Source of the DNA: Oscarella lobularis
Lineage: Eukaryota; Porifera; Homoscleromorpha; Homosclerophorida; Oscarellidae
Assembly (NCBI RefSeq): GCF_947507565.1
Contig: NC_089179.1
Coordinates: forward strand, 2,683,747-2,747,746
Reading direction: 5' to 3'
Length of the DNA: 64,000 nt
Shown: positions 30,907-41,055 of the stretch, in pieces
Position numbering within the stretch: the first letter of the stretch is position 1
Layout: each line of letters starts with the position of its first letter
Notes under the pieces: model-generated
Told to the model about the DNA's origin: nothing
Database searches by the model: none
What the model saw: the letters and a program-made list of their open reading frames with translations, nothing else
Program-made: the position numbers and the translations under genes

Positions 30907-31400
30907 CATAGATAAAAGAGAGAGGGATTGGAAACTCCGACTCTCACGTGACAATTAGGGTCGTCTATGTGTGTCCCGCAAGTCCCGTATACTAGCCAGG
31001 TAAGGTACACTAGGCGATATTCAAAAATTTATTTCTTTTGAAAGTCAATGCGATCGTTCCATAGAACGAAGCATTTGAGACGATTTTTGTAACAAGCGAG
31101 CCGAAAGGACCTCACTGCGAATGCGTCAACCTCGCCCCCAAACGGGGCAAACGGGGGCGAGGTTGACGCCTTCGCAGTGAGGTCCTTTCGGCGCGCTTGT
31201 TACAAAAATCGTCTCAAATGCTTCGTTCTATGGAACGATCGCATTGACGTTCAAAAGAAATAAATTTTTGAATATCGCCTAGTGTAAACCTTACCGTGCT
31301 AGTATACGGGACTCAAGCGGGACACACATGGACGAAGCACAATACATAGAAAAGGTCACGTGAAAGTCGGAGTTGCCGATCCTTCTCTCTTTTATCTATG
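30907..31400. mobile_element. Foldback (near-palindromic) P-type MITE, 494 bp
   Basis: The two halves are inverted copies of each other with few mismatches and almost no spacer (centre near 31147). The ends read CATAGATAAAAGAGAGAGGG, like the 82-bp repeats of the element at 24231. The flanks are CTCAAACC (30900-30907 and 31401-31408). It carries a TCACGTGA box about 38 bp from each end. There is no coding capacity. The transposase at 25006-27645 or a relative is the likely mobiliser. Confidence 0.88.
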
Positions 31401-31499
31401 CTCAAACCACTGCTCAAACCAAATCTATGTTCGAACACCAAGGGCAAAGGACAACGTCTACAGACCAAAACAAAATAAGGCAACCTAAAGATAGAGCAG

Positions 31500-33108
31500 T
31501 CAATGCAATTTTGTAAAGTATTCTGTGACAGTTGTCTGAACACGGGAACACTTCAGCTTCGATTCCTTTTGTTTTGTAGCTAGATTAAATGCTGCGCTTC
31601 CAACGACTTCATCTCCCCTTTCATCGGCAAACTGCACAAGTTGCTGGGCAACGGAGATGGCTTGGCTATAAGAAATGATGGCGCATTTTTCTATCTCCTC
31701 CACTTCGTCATCAGAATCTTCATCGTTTATTTGTTCGTCGTCAGAATGTATTCTTTTTGTAGTTATTTTTTCTACCGCAAGAGATAGAAGACTTTTTCTC
31801 CAATCGCTCTCATCAATTGTTGCGCAGGTGGCAACCTTGTCGTCGCTCCTAACGTACTCCATACCGAATACAGTAGGATCAATCTGGCTAACCAGTGTTT
31901 GCAGAGCGGAAGACTCTTCACTTTCCTCTTCTAACAATTCGGCGAAAGGATCTACTGTGTCGTCTTCTATTGGCACTGCGCCGCAATGCGCAAAACAGTT
32001 GACAATGGTGCTTGGCTTGACGTCGTTCCAAGCTTGCCTGATCCAGCGAATGGCAGTCAAAACATCAACTGCTCTAGCGATCGCGGAAGCTGCTAAGGTT
32101 GATGAATCAATAAGTGCCAACACGTGCCTCAATAGCAGCTGACGGTATTTAACTTTAAAATTTTTTATTACTCCAGCGTCCAAGGGCTGCAATCTCGATG
32201 TCGAATTTTTGGGCAGGAAAACTTGAGTAATATTGGACAGCTTGCTATTGAGCGTGGGATCGTGTGCCGTCGCATTGTCTACAAGCAAGAGAATCTTTTC
32301 TCCTTTTGCGGCAAGTTCTGAGTCCCACTTCGACAACCATTTCGTCCACATTTCTCTTGTCATCCACGCTTTAGTGTTGGCCTTGTAAGGTACTCCAGCG
32401 GGATGTTTTTTGTCTTTCAGACTTTTAAAGCACCTTGGCTTTTCAGCACGGCCAATGACTAAGGGCGATCGCTTATCCCCTGCCGCATTGGCACAAAGAA
32501 GTATTGTGAGGCGATCTTTAGCTTTTCTTCCACCTTTGCATGCACGCCCCTTTGTTGCCAGAGTTTTATCGGGAAGCGCTCTGTAGAAGCAGGCCGTTTC
32601 ATCAGCATTCCAAATTTGGGTCGCTTTGTAGCTGCCGAAAAGTGATTGCAGTCTGTCGTACCACGCCGCCACTACTTCTTCCCGGACTTCTGCAGATTCG
32701 CCACTTACGACAAATTGCTATGTTGTGGCGTTTTTTAAAGTTGCTGAGCCAACCATTTGAAGCTTTGAAATCTTTTTCACCCAAGATCTCTCCTATTTTA
32801 AGGGCCTCCTCTTGAAGCATAGGCCCTGTCACTGGAATATCTCTTTCCCTTGCCAATGAATACCAGCGATAAACTGTGTCGCTCAGTTCGGATTCCCGCT
32901 TCCGTTTTCTCAACAAAGGATCGTTTGCTCGAAAACTCTCCATAATCTTCTCTCGGCTTTTCAGAATCGATTGAATTTGCGTTCGGCCGCATTGGAACAC
33001 TTCGCTAAGCTTCCGAGTTCCTTCCTTTGGATTCTTTCTCGCGTACTCTATTACGGCAACTCTCTCTTTGAGCGTAAGCTCCTTGCGCGTGGTCTTCCGG
33101 GAGGCCAT
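31500..33108 (-). pseudogene. Tigger-type transposase (CENP-B HTH + DDE), one frameshift
   Basis: From ATG 33108 come a CENP-B N-terminal helix-turn-helix (LTLKERVAVIEYARKNPKEG) and a second HTH of the Tc5/CENP-B type (GWLSNFKKRHNI). After a one-base insertion at 32718 comes the DDE core: IWNADETACFYRALP, ILLLVDNATAHD and SRLQPLDAGVIKNFK give the three catalytic aspartates. An acidic C-terminal tail follows. Only the single extra base breaks the frame. The transposase would bind the terminal repeats and insert at TA. Confidence 0.88.
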
Positions 33109-33154
33109 CTTTAGCAGCAAACAGCGCGTGCGCACTAGCATCGGAATGGTTTTA

Positions 33155-33525
33155 GGATCAAGAGCCAACAGGCACAAGACGTGTACGAATTGAGGTCGTA
33201 CGTTCGCGGACATCATGTGTATCATGTCGTTTGGACGCCCTTTGTTGGAGAAATTCTTTCGCTGAAAAGGGAAGCACAGAATAGGTACGACAACAGGGCA
33301 GTGGCTGTCATGAAGGGCGAACAACTTGTTGGACACGTGCCGCGTCCAATAAGCAGACAGACGTTTTATTTTCTTTCCTATGCGGGAAACCGCGTCATAT
33401 GCACAGTGACAGGCCGTCGTACAAACAGAGGTGTTGGTCTGGGAGTTGAAGTGCCTTGCATATACAAGTTTACAGGAAGAAAATCGCATATAAAGAGACT
33501 TGGAGAACTTAATGAAAAAGCATGA
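33155..33525 (+). CDS. HIRAN-domain protein carried by the Tigger element
   Basis: The frame lacks a clear ATG but can start after an acceptor (GGTTTTAG near 33147-33154). The domain reads VWTPFVGEILSLKREAQNRY, DNRAVAVMKGEQLVGHVPR, then FLSYAGNRVICTVTGRR and a closing beta strand (LGVEVPCIYKF). The N-x-YD-x-xAVAV...GHVPR pattern is the HIRAN fold, which in HLTF binds 3' DNA ends at stalled forks. It lies head to head with the transposase start. Free-standing HIRAN proteins are common near animal transposons as I recall. Role inferred: DNA-end binding. Confidence 0.7.
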
Positions 33526-33722
33526 ATCTGTGGCCGCAATAAAGAGTGAAAAAATGTGTGAAGAACGCGAAAAAGTGACCGCAATACGCATTATTGAGGT
33601 GGCCGTATTATTGGGTAAAAATGTAAGCAGATTGTACTAAGATCGTCCGGGACACAAAATACTGGCCGGAATGACAAGGTGGCCGTGTTATCAAGGTGGC
33701 CGTTAACCGAGGTTCCACTGTA

Positions 33723-34515
33723 AAGAGTTTCTTAAACATGTGGAAAATGAAGAATCATTAAATGACAAAGAGGAGCACAGCGATCATACATACAGCAAAA
33801 AAATGATCGTTGACAATGACAATGCCACGGACAAAATTATACCGTCAAAGTGACTAAAACAGCGGCTAAAAAGCCCCTGCTAAAAAACGTAAAGGCGAAG
33901 TGGCGAGTCGTGCCCGCACAAGTGTGCCGTTGCCACCGGCTGCAAAGAAACGCCGGACCACTGCTCCACCGTCTCCAAATCCGTTTCTGCTTCAAATGGG
34001 GCGCAATCGAGAATCGATAGCAGGAGAAGGAAACTGCTACTTTCGAACAGTGTCGAAAGCAGCATTTAGAAGCGAAGATCGCCATTTGACACTTCGGTTA
34101 CAGATTGTTAATTTCATGGCAGACTACAAGTCTGTCTTCGAAATATTCCGTTGCAAAAAGGACTATGAAGCTCACATTTCAAAAGTACGACAAGAAGGAG
34201 CTTGGGCAACCCAAGCACGCAACTGCAACAATTTTCAAATTGAAGTTAGTACCTGGATGGGTAAAGAGTGGGCGTGGAATACAGTCATACAAACCGAGGT
34301 TTGAACTAACTGTTCCGGCGCTAATTAGGCTGCCCGTAAACAGAATAGAGATACAACATTATATAAGCCACTTTGATCTAATTGTGCCCATCGATCAAAG
34401 TGAGTTGGCTTTGGTTTCTCCACGCAAAACTGCAAAAGCGTGCGACAAGCCAATGCTGTTGTGCTCTTCCTCTGCAGCTAATGAAGCTAGCCTGCTGATG
34501 GCCAAAGTACAATAG
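33723..34515 (+). pseudogene. Helentron-like element, right part: acidic linker and OTU protease domain
   Basis: With the Tigger and one TA removed, the acidic linker runs on in frame from the left piece (EFLKHVENEESLNDKEEHSD). After a frame change an OTU cysteine-protease domain follows at about 33990-34300: IAGEGNCYFRTVSKAAFRSE holds the catalytic Cys box, then LRLQIVNFMADY. The catalytic His would lie in the last frame near 34400 (HYISHFDLIVPI). PIF1 helicase followed by OTU is the layout of Helentron-type Helitrons in animals. OTU cleaves ubiquitin; the reason for its presence is not known. Confidence 0.7.
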
Positions 34516-34542
34516 CTACGTCGGCAGGTAAGAGATGGCACT

Positions 34543-34576
34543 CCAATGAAATGCCTTCTTGGAGGCATTTCAATGG
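34543..34576. repeat. Hairpin, possible Helitron 3' terminal stem
   Basis: CCAATGAAATGCC pairs with GGCATTTCAATGG across a short loop. It lies just after the OTU frame, where a Helitron 3' stem could sit, but a downstream CTRR end was not fixed. Confidence 0.35.
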
Positions 34577-34794
34577 AATGTCTCCTATAATAAAACAATA
34601 TTTTGTAACTTTTTATACCTCAAAAAATTCAACAACTGTTTGCTGCCGATGAAGTTAAAAAGGATAGTCAAAGTCAATGACTAAAACTTTTTTAAAACCT
34701 CAAATCAAGGTTAGGAATATATATAAAATACGTAGTAATTTGGTACATGTTCTTTACTATGGCAGGCCAAACGTAACAGAACCTACGGTAATGT
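34577..34794. other. AT-rich spacer, no feature recognised
   Basis: Short T- and A-rich sequence between the Helitron remnant and the minisatellite. Confidence 0.3.
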
Positions 34795-35065
34795 ACATTT
34801 ATTTATATGTCGAAGTACTTTATTTATATGCCCAACTACTTCATTTATATGTCGAAGTACTTTATTTTCATATGTCGAAGTACTTTATTTATATGCCCAA
34901 CTACTTCATTTATATGCCCAACTACTTCATTTTTCAAAGTACTTTCTTCTCATATGTCGAAGTACTTTATTTATATGCCCAACCACTTTATTTTTATATG
35001 TCGAAGTACTTCCTTTTTATATGTCGAAGTACTTCATTTACATATGTCGAAGTAATTTGTTGTCA
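34795..35065. repeat. Minisatellite of two alternating unit types
   Basis: About twelve units of roughly 20-23 bp, either ATATGTCGAAGTACTTTATT or ATATGCCCAACTACTTCATT, in an irregular order. The repeat keeps several frames open, which explains the long plus-strand frame here; I do not treat that as a gene. Confidence 0.8.
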
Positions 35066-35429
35066 TGCAGAGTGCTTTATTAGAAAGCTACGGGACGATC
35101 GTTTGCCACTAAATACGGGATTTATACGTCGCCATATTGTTTCTCCGTTCGCTTGCTCTTCTACCGTCGATTTCTACTTTTCTTGCTCAGTGACAGGCTA
35201 TACAGTCAGTGAGCTTGTGATGAGAGTTGTTTTAGATCATGGAAAACGACATAACGGAGTTTATTTTGTCGGCTCCTTCAATAGTTAATGAAAGCAGGCG
35301 ATCTTTGAATTCTTGCCATCCGTCAGCTATTTCGACGTGCCTTATTAAAATTGAAAATGCCTTCGCGGTTCTTGGTATGCCAGGATAACTGGTGTAACAG
35401 AATTATTCAGGCGCATTAGAGACGAGAAG

Positions 35430-36150
35430 TGATGATCACACCTTGTCGGCATTGATGCGACGTCTGCGCCGATGTCTTGAGGAATGTGAAGAGAAGTGCC
35501 ATGAGCAACTGGACTTGCTTAAGGAGGCACCTCGAATGTCGCAAATACTTCCTAGCAGCCTTCCAGCGGCGGTCACTAGGTCTGTTTGTTGCGATGCCCG
35601 TGGCCGGCCATCGCTTCGCATTGAAGTGATGACTTGAGGCAGTTGTATGAAGTCATGGGCTCATGGACACGGGTATCATCTACACTGGGTGTGTCCATGC
35701 AAACTCTGTGGAGAAGGCGCCAAGAATATGATATGCCTATTTGAGCAGAATCATTCTCCTTATTGTCAGACGCGGAGCTGGATGAGGCAATAGGTGACTC
35801 TTTAGACGTGGCGCCACAGTCCGGCGAAGTATATGTATAAGGTTCCCTTGTTGCTAAGGGAATACGAGTTGAGCGTCAGCGTGTTAGAAATTCGCTTAGA
35901 AGAATTGATCCCGTTAACAGATCTCTGCGTCGATCACAAGTAATCATCCGCCGAAAGTACAGCGTTGCTGGCCCAAATGCCTTATGGTAGTACTAGACGG
36001 TTTGTTTCTCTTGCCTCTACACATATACCATTTCTGTAGGCATTTCGACGGCAATCACATACTAATACGTTGGAAAATGGTTATTCACGGCTGTATAGAC
36101 GGGTACAGTCGACTCATAACGTATTTGCCAGAGTTGCCAAGGATGAAAGG
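35430..36150 (+). pseudogene. Integrase-core domain relic (DDE, Ginger-like or related)
   Basis: Pieces in order are RRCLEECEEKCHEQLDLLKE; GRPSLRI; TLGVSMQTLWRRRQEY (a helix-turn-helix); [30 protein letters not shown]; and [17 protein letters not shown]. An intron with normal splice sites (about 35988-36040) leads in phase to [20 protein letters not shown], then GYSRLITYL. The two aspartates (FDGNH and CIDGYS) fit the first two catalytic positions. Several stops are present and the third catalytic residue is missing. I recognise this family as integrase-core proteins common in fish and cnidarian genomes. Confidence 0.65.
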
Positions 36151-36361
36151 GCGTCAGGCGTGAGATTTTCAAAGCGCAAGCAAAAAATTTGTGACCACGC
36201 CCCTTAAAAGAGAGTCGCGCTCACTCAAAAGTAAATAGTTAACCACGCTCCCTTAAAGCTATGTCACAAGACGTTCTTTCCAATTTCAATTTTTCCAAAT
36301 TTTTGAAATGGATTAAAGATCATAAAGAGAAAATTCTCAAACACAAAGGCGACTTCATCTA
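36151..36361. other. Spacer between integrase relic and RecQ gene
   Basis: No gene seen. It contains two related segments, GACCACGCCCCTTAAAAG and AACCACGCTCCCTTAAAG, about 65 bp apart. Confidence 0.35.
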
Positions 36362-38302
36362 TTAATATGTCACGCAGAACTGATCGCTTTCATTTTCATC
36401 TCCAACAAAACATGAAAGATTTTCGAAAGGCGTTCTATTGCACGAATCGTCACTGTCAGAATCTGTAAATAATTCTTCAGCATCAGCTTCGGAACTGCTG
36501 TCAGAATGATCAGACACTTCGGCCATCGGTAAGAAAAAATTTGTAGTAGCATCTAATGCATCTTTAACGCTAATATGGTTTTCTGTGTCACCAAAGACTT
36601 CTTCAACAGCAGCTAAAATAATTTTCGCCTGTTGACTCCCAGTGAGGAATGATAGAAACTGTTGACAGTCGGTCAATGTGAAAATACGATAGCTGTTGCA
36701 AAGAGTTTCTTCGATAACGTCGTCTGAAAAACCACTTGTAATTAACTGATTTGTAAATGTTGGTAAGGGAGAGTATGTTTTTCGTATTTCCTCCAATGTT
36801 CTTTTCAGCTTCTTCAAATCGTCCTCGGACGTTTTTCTGACACGGGAACGATAATCACTTCCTGTACTATCTGAATATTTGGCGACAGGTACAACTTGAG
36901 GTTCACACTCTATGTCTAACATAGACTTCTCTAAACTTATCAGATGGAACGAGGCACAAGAGCAGGACAACTGGCAAACATCGCAGCAACGGTGACGAGG
37001 GCTAAAATTCGTCTCGCTTTTCCATCCAAATTCTTTTAGAATTATTTCTCTGCAGCAAACCGTTGCATTTTTCACGTAAGATATCATTGCGCTATCTGCT
37101 GTTCTGAGCTGATTTTTGTGCCACAACAGCACAGCTAATGATTGTCTTCCGTCTCTGCCAGCTCGTCCAATCTGTTGAGCGTATTGCTCAATCGAGTTAG
37201 GTGGCCCAAAATTGATAACGTATCTTACGTCTCGATAATCTAAACCCATTCCTAGAGCGATGGTAGCAATGGCAACCCTGCAGGCGAATTTATCGCTGCC
37301 AAAAGCTTCAGTTATAATTCTTTTATTTTCAGGATCGGTTGACGAATGGTACATTCCATACAAGCGGTTTTCTGACACGAAGATGATTGATAAGACTTGC
37401 TTTGAGGCAAAGCAACCCTAAACATGTCGTAAATGAGTCCGCAGTCCCTAATGCTTCTGCAATATATGATTGTCTTAGGGGTTTCTTGCCCTTTTTCTTC
37501 CAACTCTTGAGCAAGCCAGCGAAACGTCAGTGTGGGATCTTTTTGAACCTCCTTTACACAGAATTTAATTTCCGGTCTATCAGGGTTAATTTGGATAACG
37601 TTGCAGTTCTTAAGATGGAGGACACGTTGAATTTTTCTAATAGTTTTTTCAGTGGCAGTGGCAGTGAGACATAAGACAGGGACCTCTGGTGGTATCACAG
37701 CTTTGATGTCACCCAGGTGAGCGTACCAACTCCTGAACGCTCCTTCCATTTTTTCTTTTTATTGAAACCCCTAAGGAAACGTCTCTCATAGTTTCCTGCA
37801 AATGTTTAATAGCTGCGTACCACTCTGTTATGCAATGAACTTCATCAATTACAACTGCTGCAATCTTTCTCTGAATATCCTGACAGCGAAGAACCTTTCT
37901 GAAGTCTGAGTTGAGAACGGCCTCTGGACTTCCGTAGGCCAACGAAACGTCATTCAGATCTTGACTTGTTGTTGAAGTGGTAAGTGCTACTGACTTAATT
38001 CCAATATCATTCAGAAAGGCGACCTGACTTTGAATCAATTGAGTCAGAGGAGAGACGACTATTGCAATAAACGCTCCAGGGGAACGGTGCATAATGGCAT
38101 CTTTCATTCCAGGAAGAATTTGGTAGATTAGTGATTTACCGTAGCCTGTTGGCAAAACACCGAAAGTGTCTCTCCCGCTTAGAATGCTTGAAGCGATTTC
38201 CAGTTGCTTCTCTTTTAGGCAGGATGGAAGCGCAGGAAAACGAGACAACGCGTCGCGAGACAGAGCGCCGAAGTCAGGAGACGTCGTCATAGCGTACAGC
38301 AA
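36362..38302 (-). CDS. RecQ-like DNA helicase (copy 2 of 3), nearly complete
   Basis: On the minus strand a frame from about 38302 shows a Q-motif region (LPSCLKEKQLEIASSILSG), Walker A FGVLPTGYGKSLIYQ, VSPLTQLIQSQVAFL, and the DEVHC box. An intron begins right after CITEW. The next frame has VLCLTATATEKT, PDRPEIKF and TIIYCRSIRDCG; the last has FGSDKFACRVAIATIALGMG, IGRAGRDGRQ and the RecQ zinc cysteines (CCREIILKEFGW ... CCDVC). The C-terminal tail is acidic. The frame does not join cleanly after CITEW, and a second break lies near 37330, so it may be recently disabled. RecQ unwinds 3' to 5'. It resembles repeat-associated RecQs more than a housekeeping gene. Confidence 0.75.
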
Positions 38303-38619
38303 AAACGTGCAGGAAAGCGAAAACGTCCCGTTCGCGAGGAAGCCTGCGCATTAGGGTGGTTTAGGACTATTTTTACGCCTAAATATGGGACAAACGCAGG
38401 CGTCAAGATCGCGTACGAGCCGATTCTCACGGGGGGCGTACGAAACGCAGCGTGACGACGCGGTTTCTTTTTCTGGAAAAGAGCAAGGACATCTCAAAGT
38501 ATCGTTTCGAATCGCTTCGGACGCGTATTCGACTTATCTGACAATTCTTCGCTCCATTTCGAAGCAGGAAGACGGCGTGGGATAGCGTCGGCGATGTTAA
38601 AAGCATAGTTGTCCTTTTA

Positions 38620-38722
38620 CGTAGGGTTGGCGACGTCATGGTCACGCGAACCAATCAGCGTCGAGAAGTCCAAAAGCTGCTGACTCGCCTCTGATTGGCT
38701 AGAGCTACGTCATCGAATCGGT
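38620..38722. promoter_or_regulatory. CCAAT/CRE-like cluster, possible bidirectional promoter
   Basis: GACGTCAT, ACCAATCAG, CTGATTGGCT and TACGTCAT occur within about 90 bp, the CCAAT boxes in inverted orientation between two ACGTCA boxes. The cluster lies 320-420 bp upstream of the RecQ frame. No experimental meaning can be claimed. Confidence 0.35.
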
Positions 38723-38726
38723 TGGG

Positions 38727-38796
38727 TCCAGCCTGTGTTGAGCTACGCGGCTTGCCCGTATGTAAGCGCGCGTTAGCTCAACTCAGGCTGGACCTT
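38727..38796. repeat. Inverted repeat (hairpin) before the piggyBac fragment
   Basis: GGTCCAGCCTGTGTTGAGCT pairs with AGCTCAACTCAGGCTGGACC around a 30-bp loop, with one or two mismatches. It may be a terminus or a small foldback. No TTAA target was found beside it. Confidence 0.5.
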
Positions 38797-38805
38797 CGAG
38801 CCTAA

Positions 38806-39680
38806 TACCTTTGGGACTTCCAAGTCTACAGAGGCTAGGAGAAAAATGCGCGTACAGATGTTGGCCTGGGAGAAAGAGTGGTACTTGATCTGGCCACACC
38901 TTTGCTGGACCAGGGGTACCACCTGTACTTTGACAATTTTTTCTCCAGCCCACGTCTTGCCGCAAAACTCCTACGACAAAACACTTATTGCATTGGAAGA
39001 GTTCGTCCGAATCGTGCGTGCTTTCCTAAGATAGTACTTGAGGTCGACGCAAAATCTGCGGCAAGGAGTTCTTCGTCTGGCGCTTGGGTTGAGTTTACCA
39101 ACGACCCTGCGATCGACGACGACTGCAAGGTTCATTGCCTGTCATGGGTAGACAAAAAACAGGTCACCCTAATCAATACCTTGTTCCCGGAGAATTTTTT
39201 CACCACTGTAAAGAGGAAGGGCAAAGATGGCTCAGTAACACCCGTTTCTTGCCCCGCTGCAGTAAAATACTACAACAAGTATATGGGCGGGGTTGACCTT
39301 GCCGACAACCTCCGCCGCACTTACTCGTTTTCTTTGAAATCCATGAGATGGTATATGCGCATATTTTGGTATCTTCTTGAATCGGCGGCCGTCAATGCGC
39401 ATATCGTGCAAATGGAAACGACCGGAATCAATATGCCACAAATAAATTTTCGCAAGCGTCTGGCCATAGAATCGTCAGATTCAACTCTAGGCTACGACCA
39501 GGCAAACAATCCTTGATTACCGGAGGTCGATTCCGAGATCGCCACTTTCCCGACAAGAACGAAAGCAGCCGAGGAGTTTGCGCCGTCGAAACCTGTCGCT
39601 GTAGAACGTACTATTTTTGCCCGGATTGCGAGAAGCGCCTTTGCCCGGTGCCATGCTTCAGGATTTATCACACGAAGTAA
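38806..39680 (+). pseudogene. piggyBac transposase, C-terminal half with cysteine-rich domain
   Basis: The fragment starts at YLWDFQVY, has one TAG soon after, then VVLDLATPLLDQGYHLYFDN, FFSSPRLAAKLL, and the conserved KYYNKYMGGVDLADNLRRTY holding the third catalytic Asp. The frame closes at 39516, and the C-terminal cysteine-rich domain (CAVETCRCRTYYFCPDCEKR, then CFRIYHTK) follows in another frame to TAA 39678-39680. The N-terminal half, including the first two catalytic aspartates, is absent. It is therefore a 5'-truncated relic. Confidence 0.85.
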
Positions 39681-41047
39681 ACTACAGTTTTTTTGTGAGC
39701 ATAAAACACGTTTGCAACTCGGTTTTAGGTGAAGAAAAAGCGCGGTACAGAAGGAAGGGAACACGTTTTTCGCCATTTTTTCTTTTTTGATTGTTGTTGG
39801 TGTTACAAAAGTACCTAATTATACACTCTAAAACCTCTTTTTCACCAGTCTTGTTTTTCTAATTTCTTTCAGTTTCCACCAATATTGGTAGTCGAAGCAG
39901 CGATAGGGCTAGACGACGCTTGTAACACGCAATTTTTGATAAGAAACAAAACAAATCGTCGTTGACTGTTACATTGACAGAATAATAGTCCAGATCACGC
40001 TCGAAATCTGCGACGCCGTCTGAAATGGGAAAAAACTCCTCTGGTGTAATGAATTCTATTTTTCCACAAAGAAACACCACACAACGCCAACATTGAAACC
40101 AAGTGACTCCAAACGTGCAACGCACAAAAATAACGAGAAAACTGAGTTTCCGCAAAGAATAAGTAATCGCCGACGCACAAACGCTTAAAATGACATCTGA
40201 ATTAGACCTCATTTGCTTTCATTACGTCTAACTTTCTCAAAACAGCTGTCATCGGAAGATGTTTAGGTTGCAGTAAAATTCACATCTTTCATTAAAGAAG
40301 CCGTTGGTGAGTAGCGTTTCATTCATTGCGTCTGGAAAACGTCTTCGAAAAGTTTCCTCTAGGCCCTAAAAAAGGCAAAATCTTAAAAGCAAAGATAAGT
40401 CGGCCTAGAGGCTGCTAAAAAGATCAGAGGTTAATCGTTGCATTTGATAACAAAAATCCCAGATGGGTCAGTTTATGCAGCTAGAGCCAATAGGAAAAGG
40501 GAAGGAAAGAAGGCAAAAATAGAAGAAAAACTGTGTTAAGCTACAATAAAGTTTTTGGCTTAGAAATTATGTGGGCACGAAATTTGATTGGTCTTACAAC
40601 ATCTGTTCAATAAACGGTGGATGTTTAATAATTTTTTGGATAAGACTGCTTCTTTTGTTTGCTGCGCATTTTTGCATACCGATGTTTTAAACGAGGGTGC
40701 ATAAATTTGTTATGAATTTCTCTCATTTTTGTGACACAGCGGACTCCTGACTTTGTTTTTTGCAGGGCCTGCCTCGTGGCAAACATTAGCTAAAATACGT
40801 TTTGACGTCCGTTCACTTGCTTGAGGTCAAACGTCACGTAGTACACGGTGCTGGACAGACTGACGAAGAGTTCTGGTAACGTCTCCATTCTGTGGCGACT
40901 CATGAGTTGAGCTGCCCAAGGAATTCTCGGCATTCCATCGTCACAATCGAAGGATTGGTATTCGGAAATTTTCTACGCTTGAGCAACGAAGTTCTTTACA
41001 AAAGCGTTTTGAAAGCAAATTATATTTACAACAAATGAACGCTACCT
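39681..41047. other. AT-rich region with one minus-strand exon-like frame
   Basis: A minus-strand frame at 40040-39859, opening after a possible acceptor (AAAAATAG), reads ITPEEFFPISDGVADFERDL then DYYSVNVTVNDDLFCFLSKI. It could be an exon but has no family. The rest is AT-rich, with nothing recognised. Confidence 0.3.
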
Positions 41048-41055
41048 CAACGCTC
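41048..41055. repeat. Target-site duplication CAACGCTC, left copy (Merlin)
   Basis: Exactly repeated at 42351-42358. Confidence 0.9.

Larger units (their letters stand above)
30790..33720 (-). mobile_element. Tigger/pogo element with a HIRAN gene, split by a foldback MITE
   Basis: Ends CAGTGGAACCTCGTTAA and its complement at 33720, with TA on both sides, are typical of Tigger/pogo. GTGGCCG-type subterminal repeats recur at both ends (about 30850 and 33600-33700). It contains a CENP-B/DDE transposase on the minus strand and a HIRAN-domain frame on the plus strand between the transposase start and the right end. A 494-bp foldback element sits near its left end. Confidence 0.9.

Noticed and set aside
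33181-33525. GTG as start of the HIRAN frame
   Set aside because: Eukaryotic translation rarely starts at GTG; an acceptor just upstream is a better explanation.
34795-35065. Long tyrosine/phenylalanine-rich protein gene on the plus strand
   Set aside because: The frame is kept open by the minisatellite repeat; there is no family or splice context.
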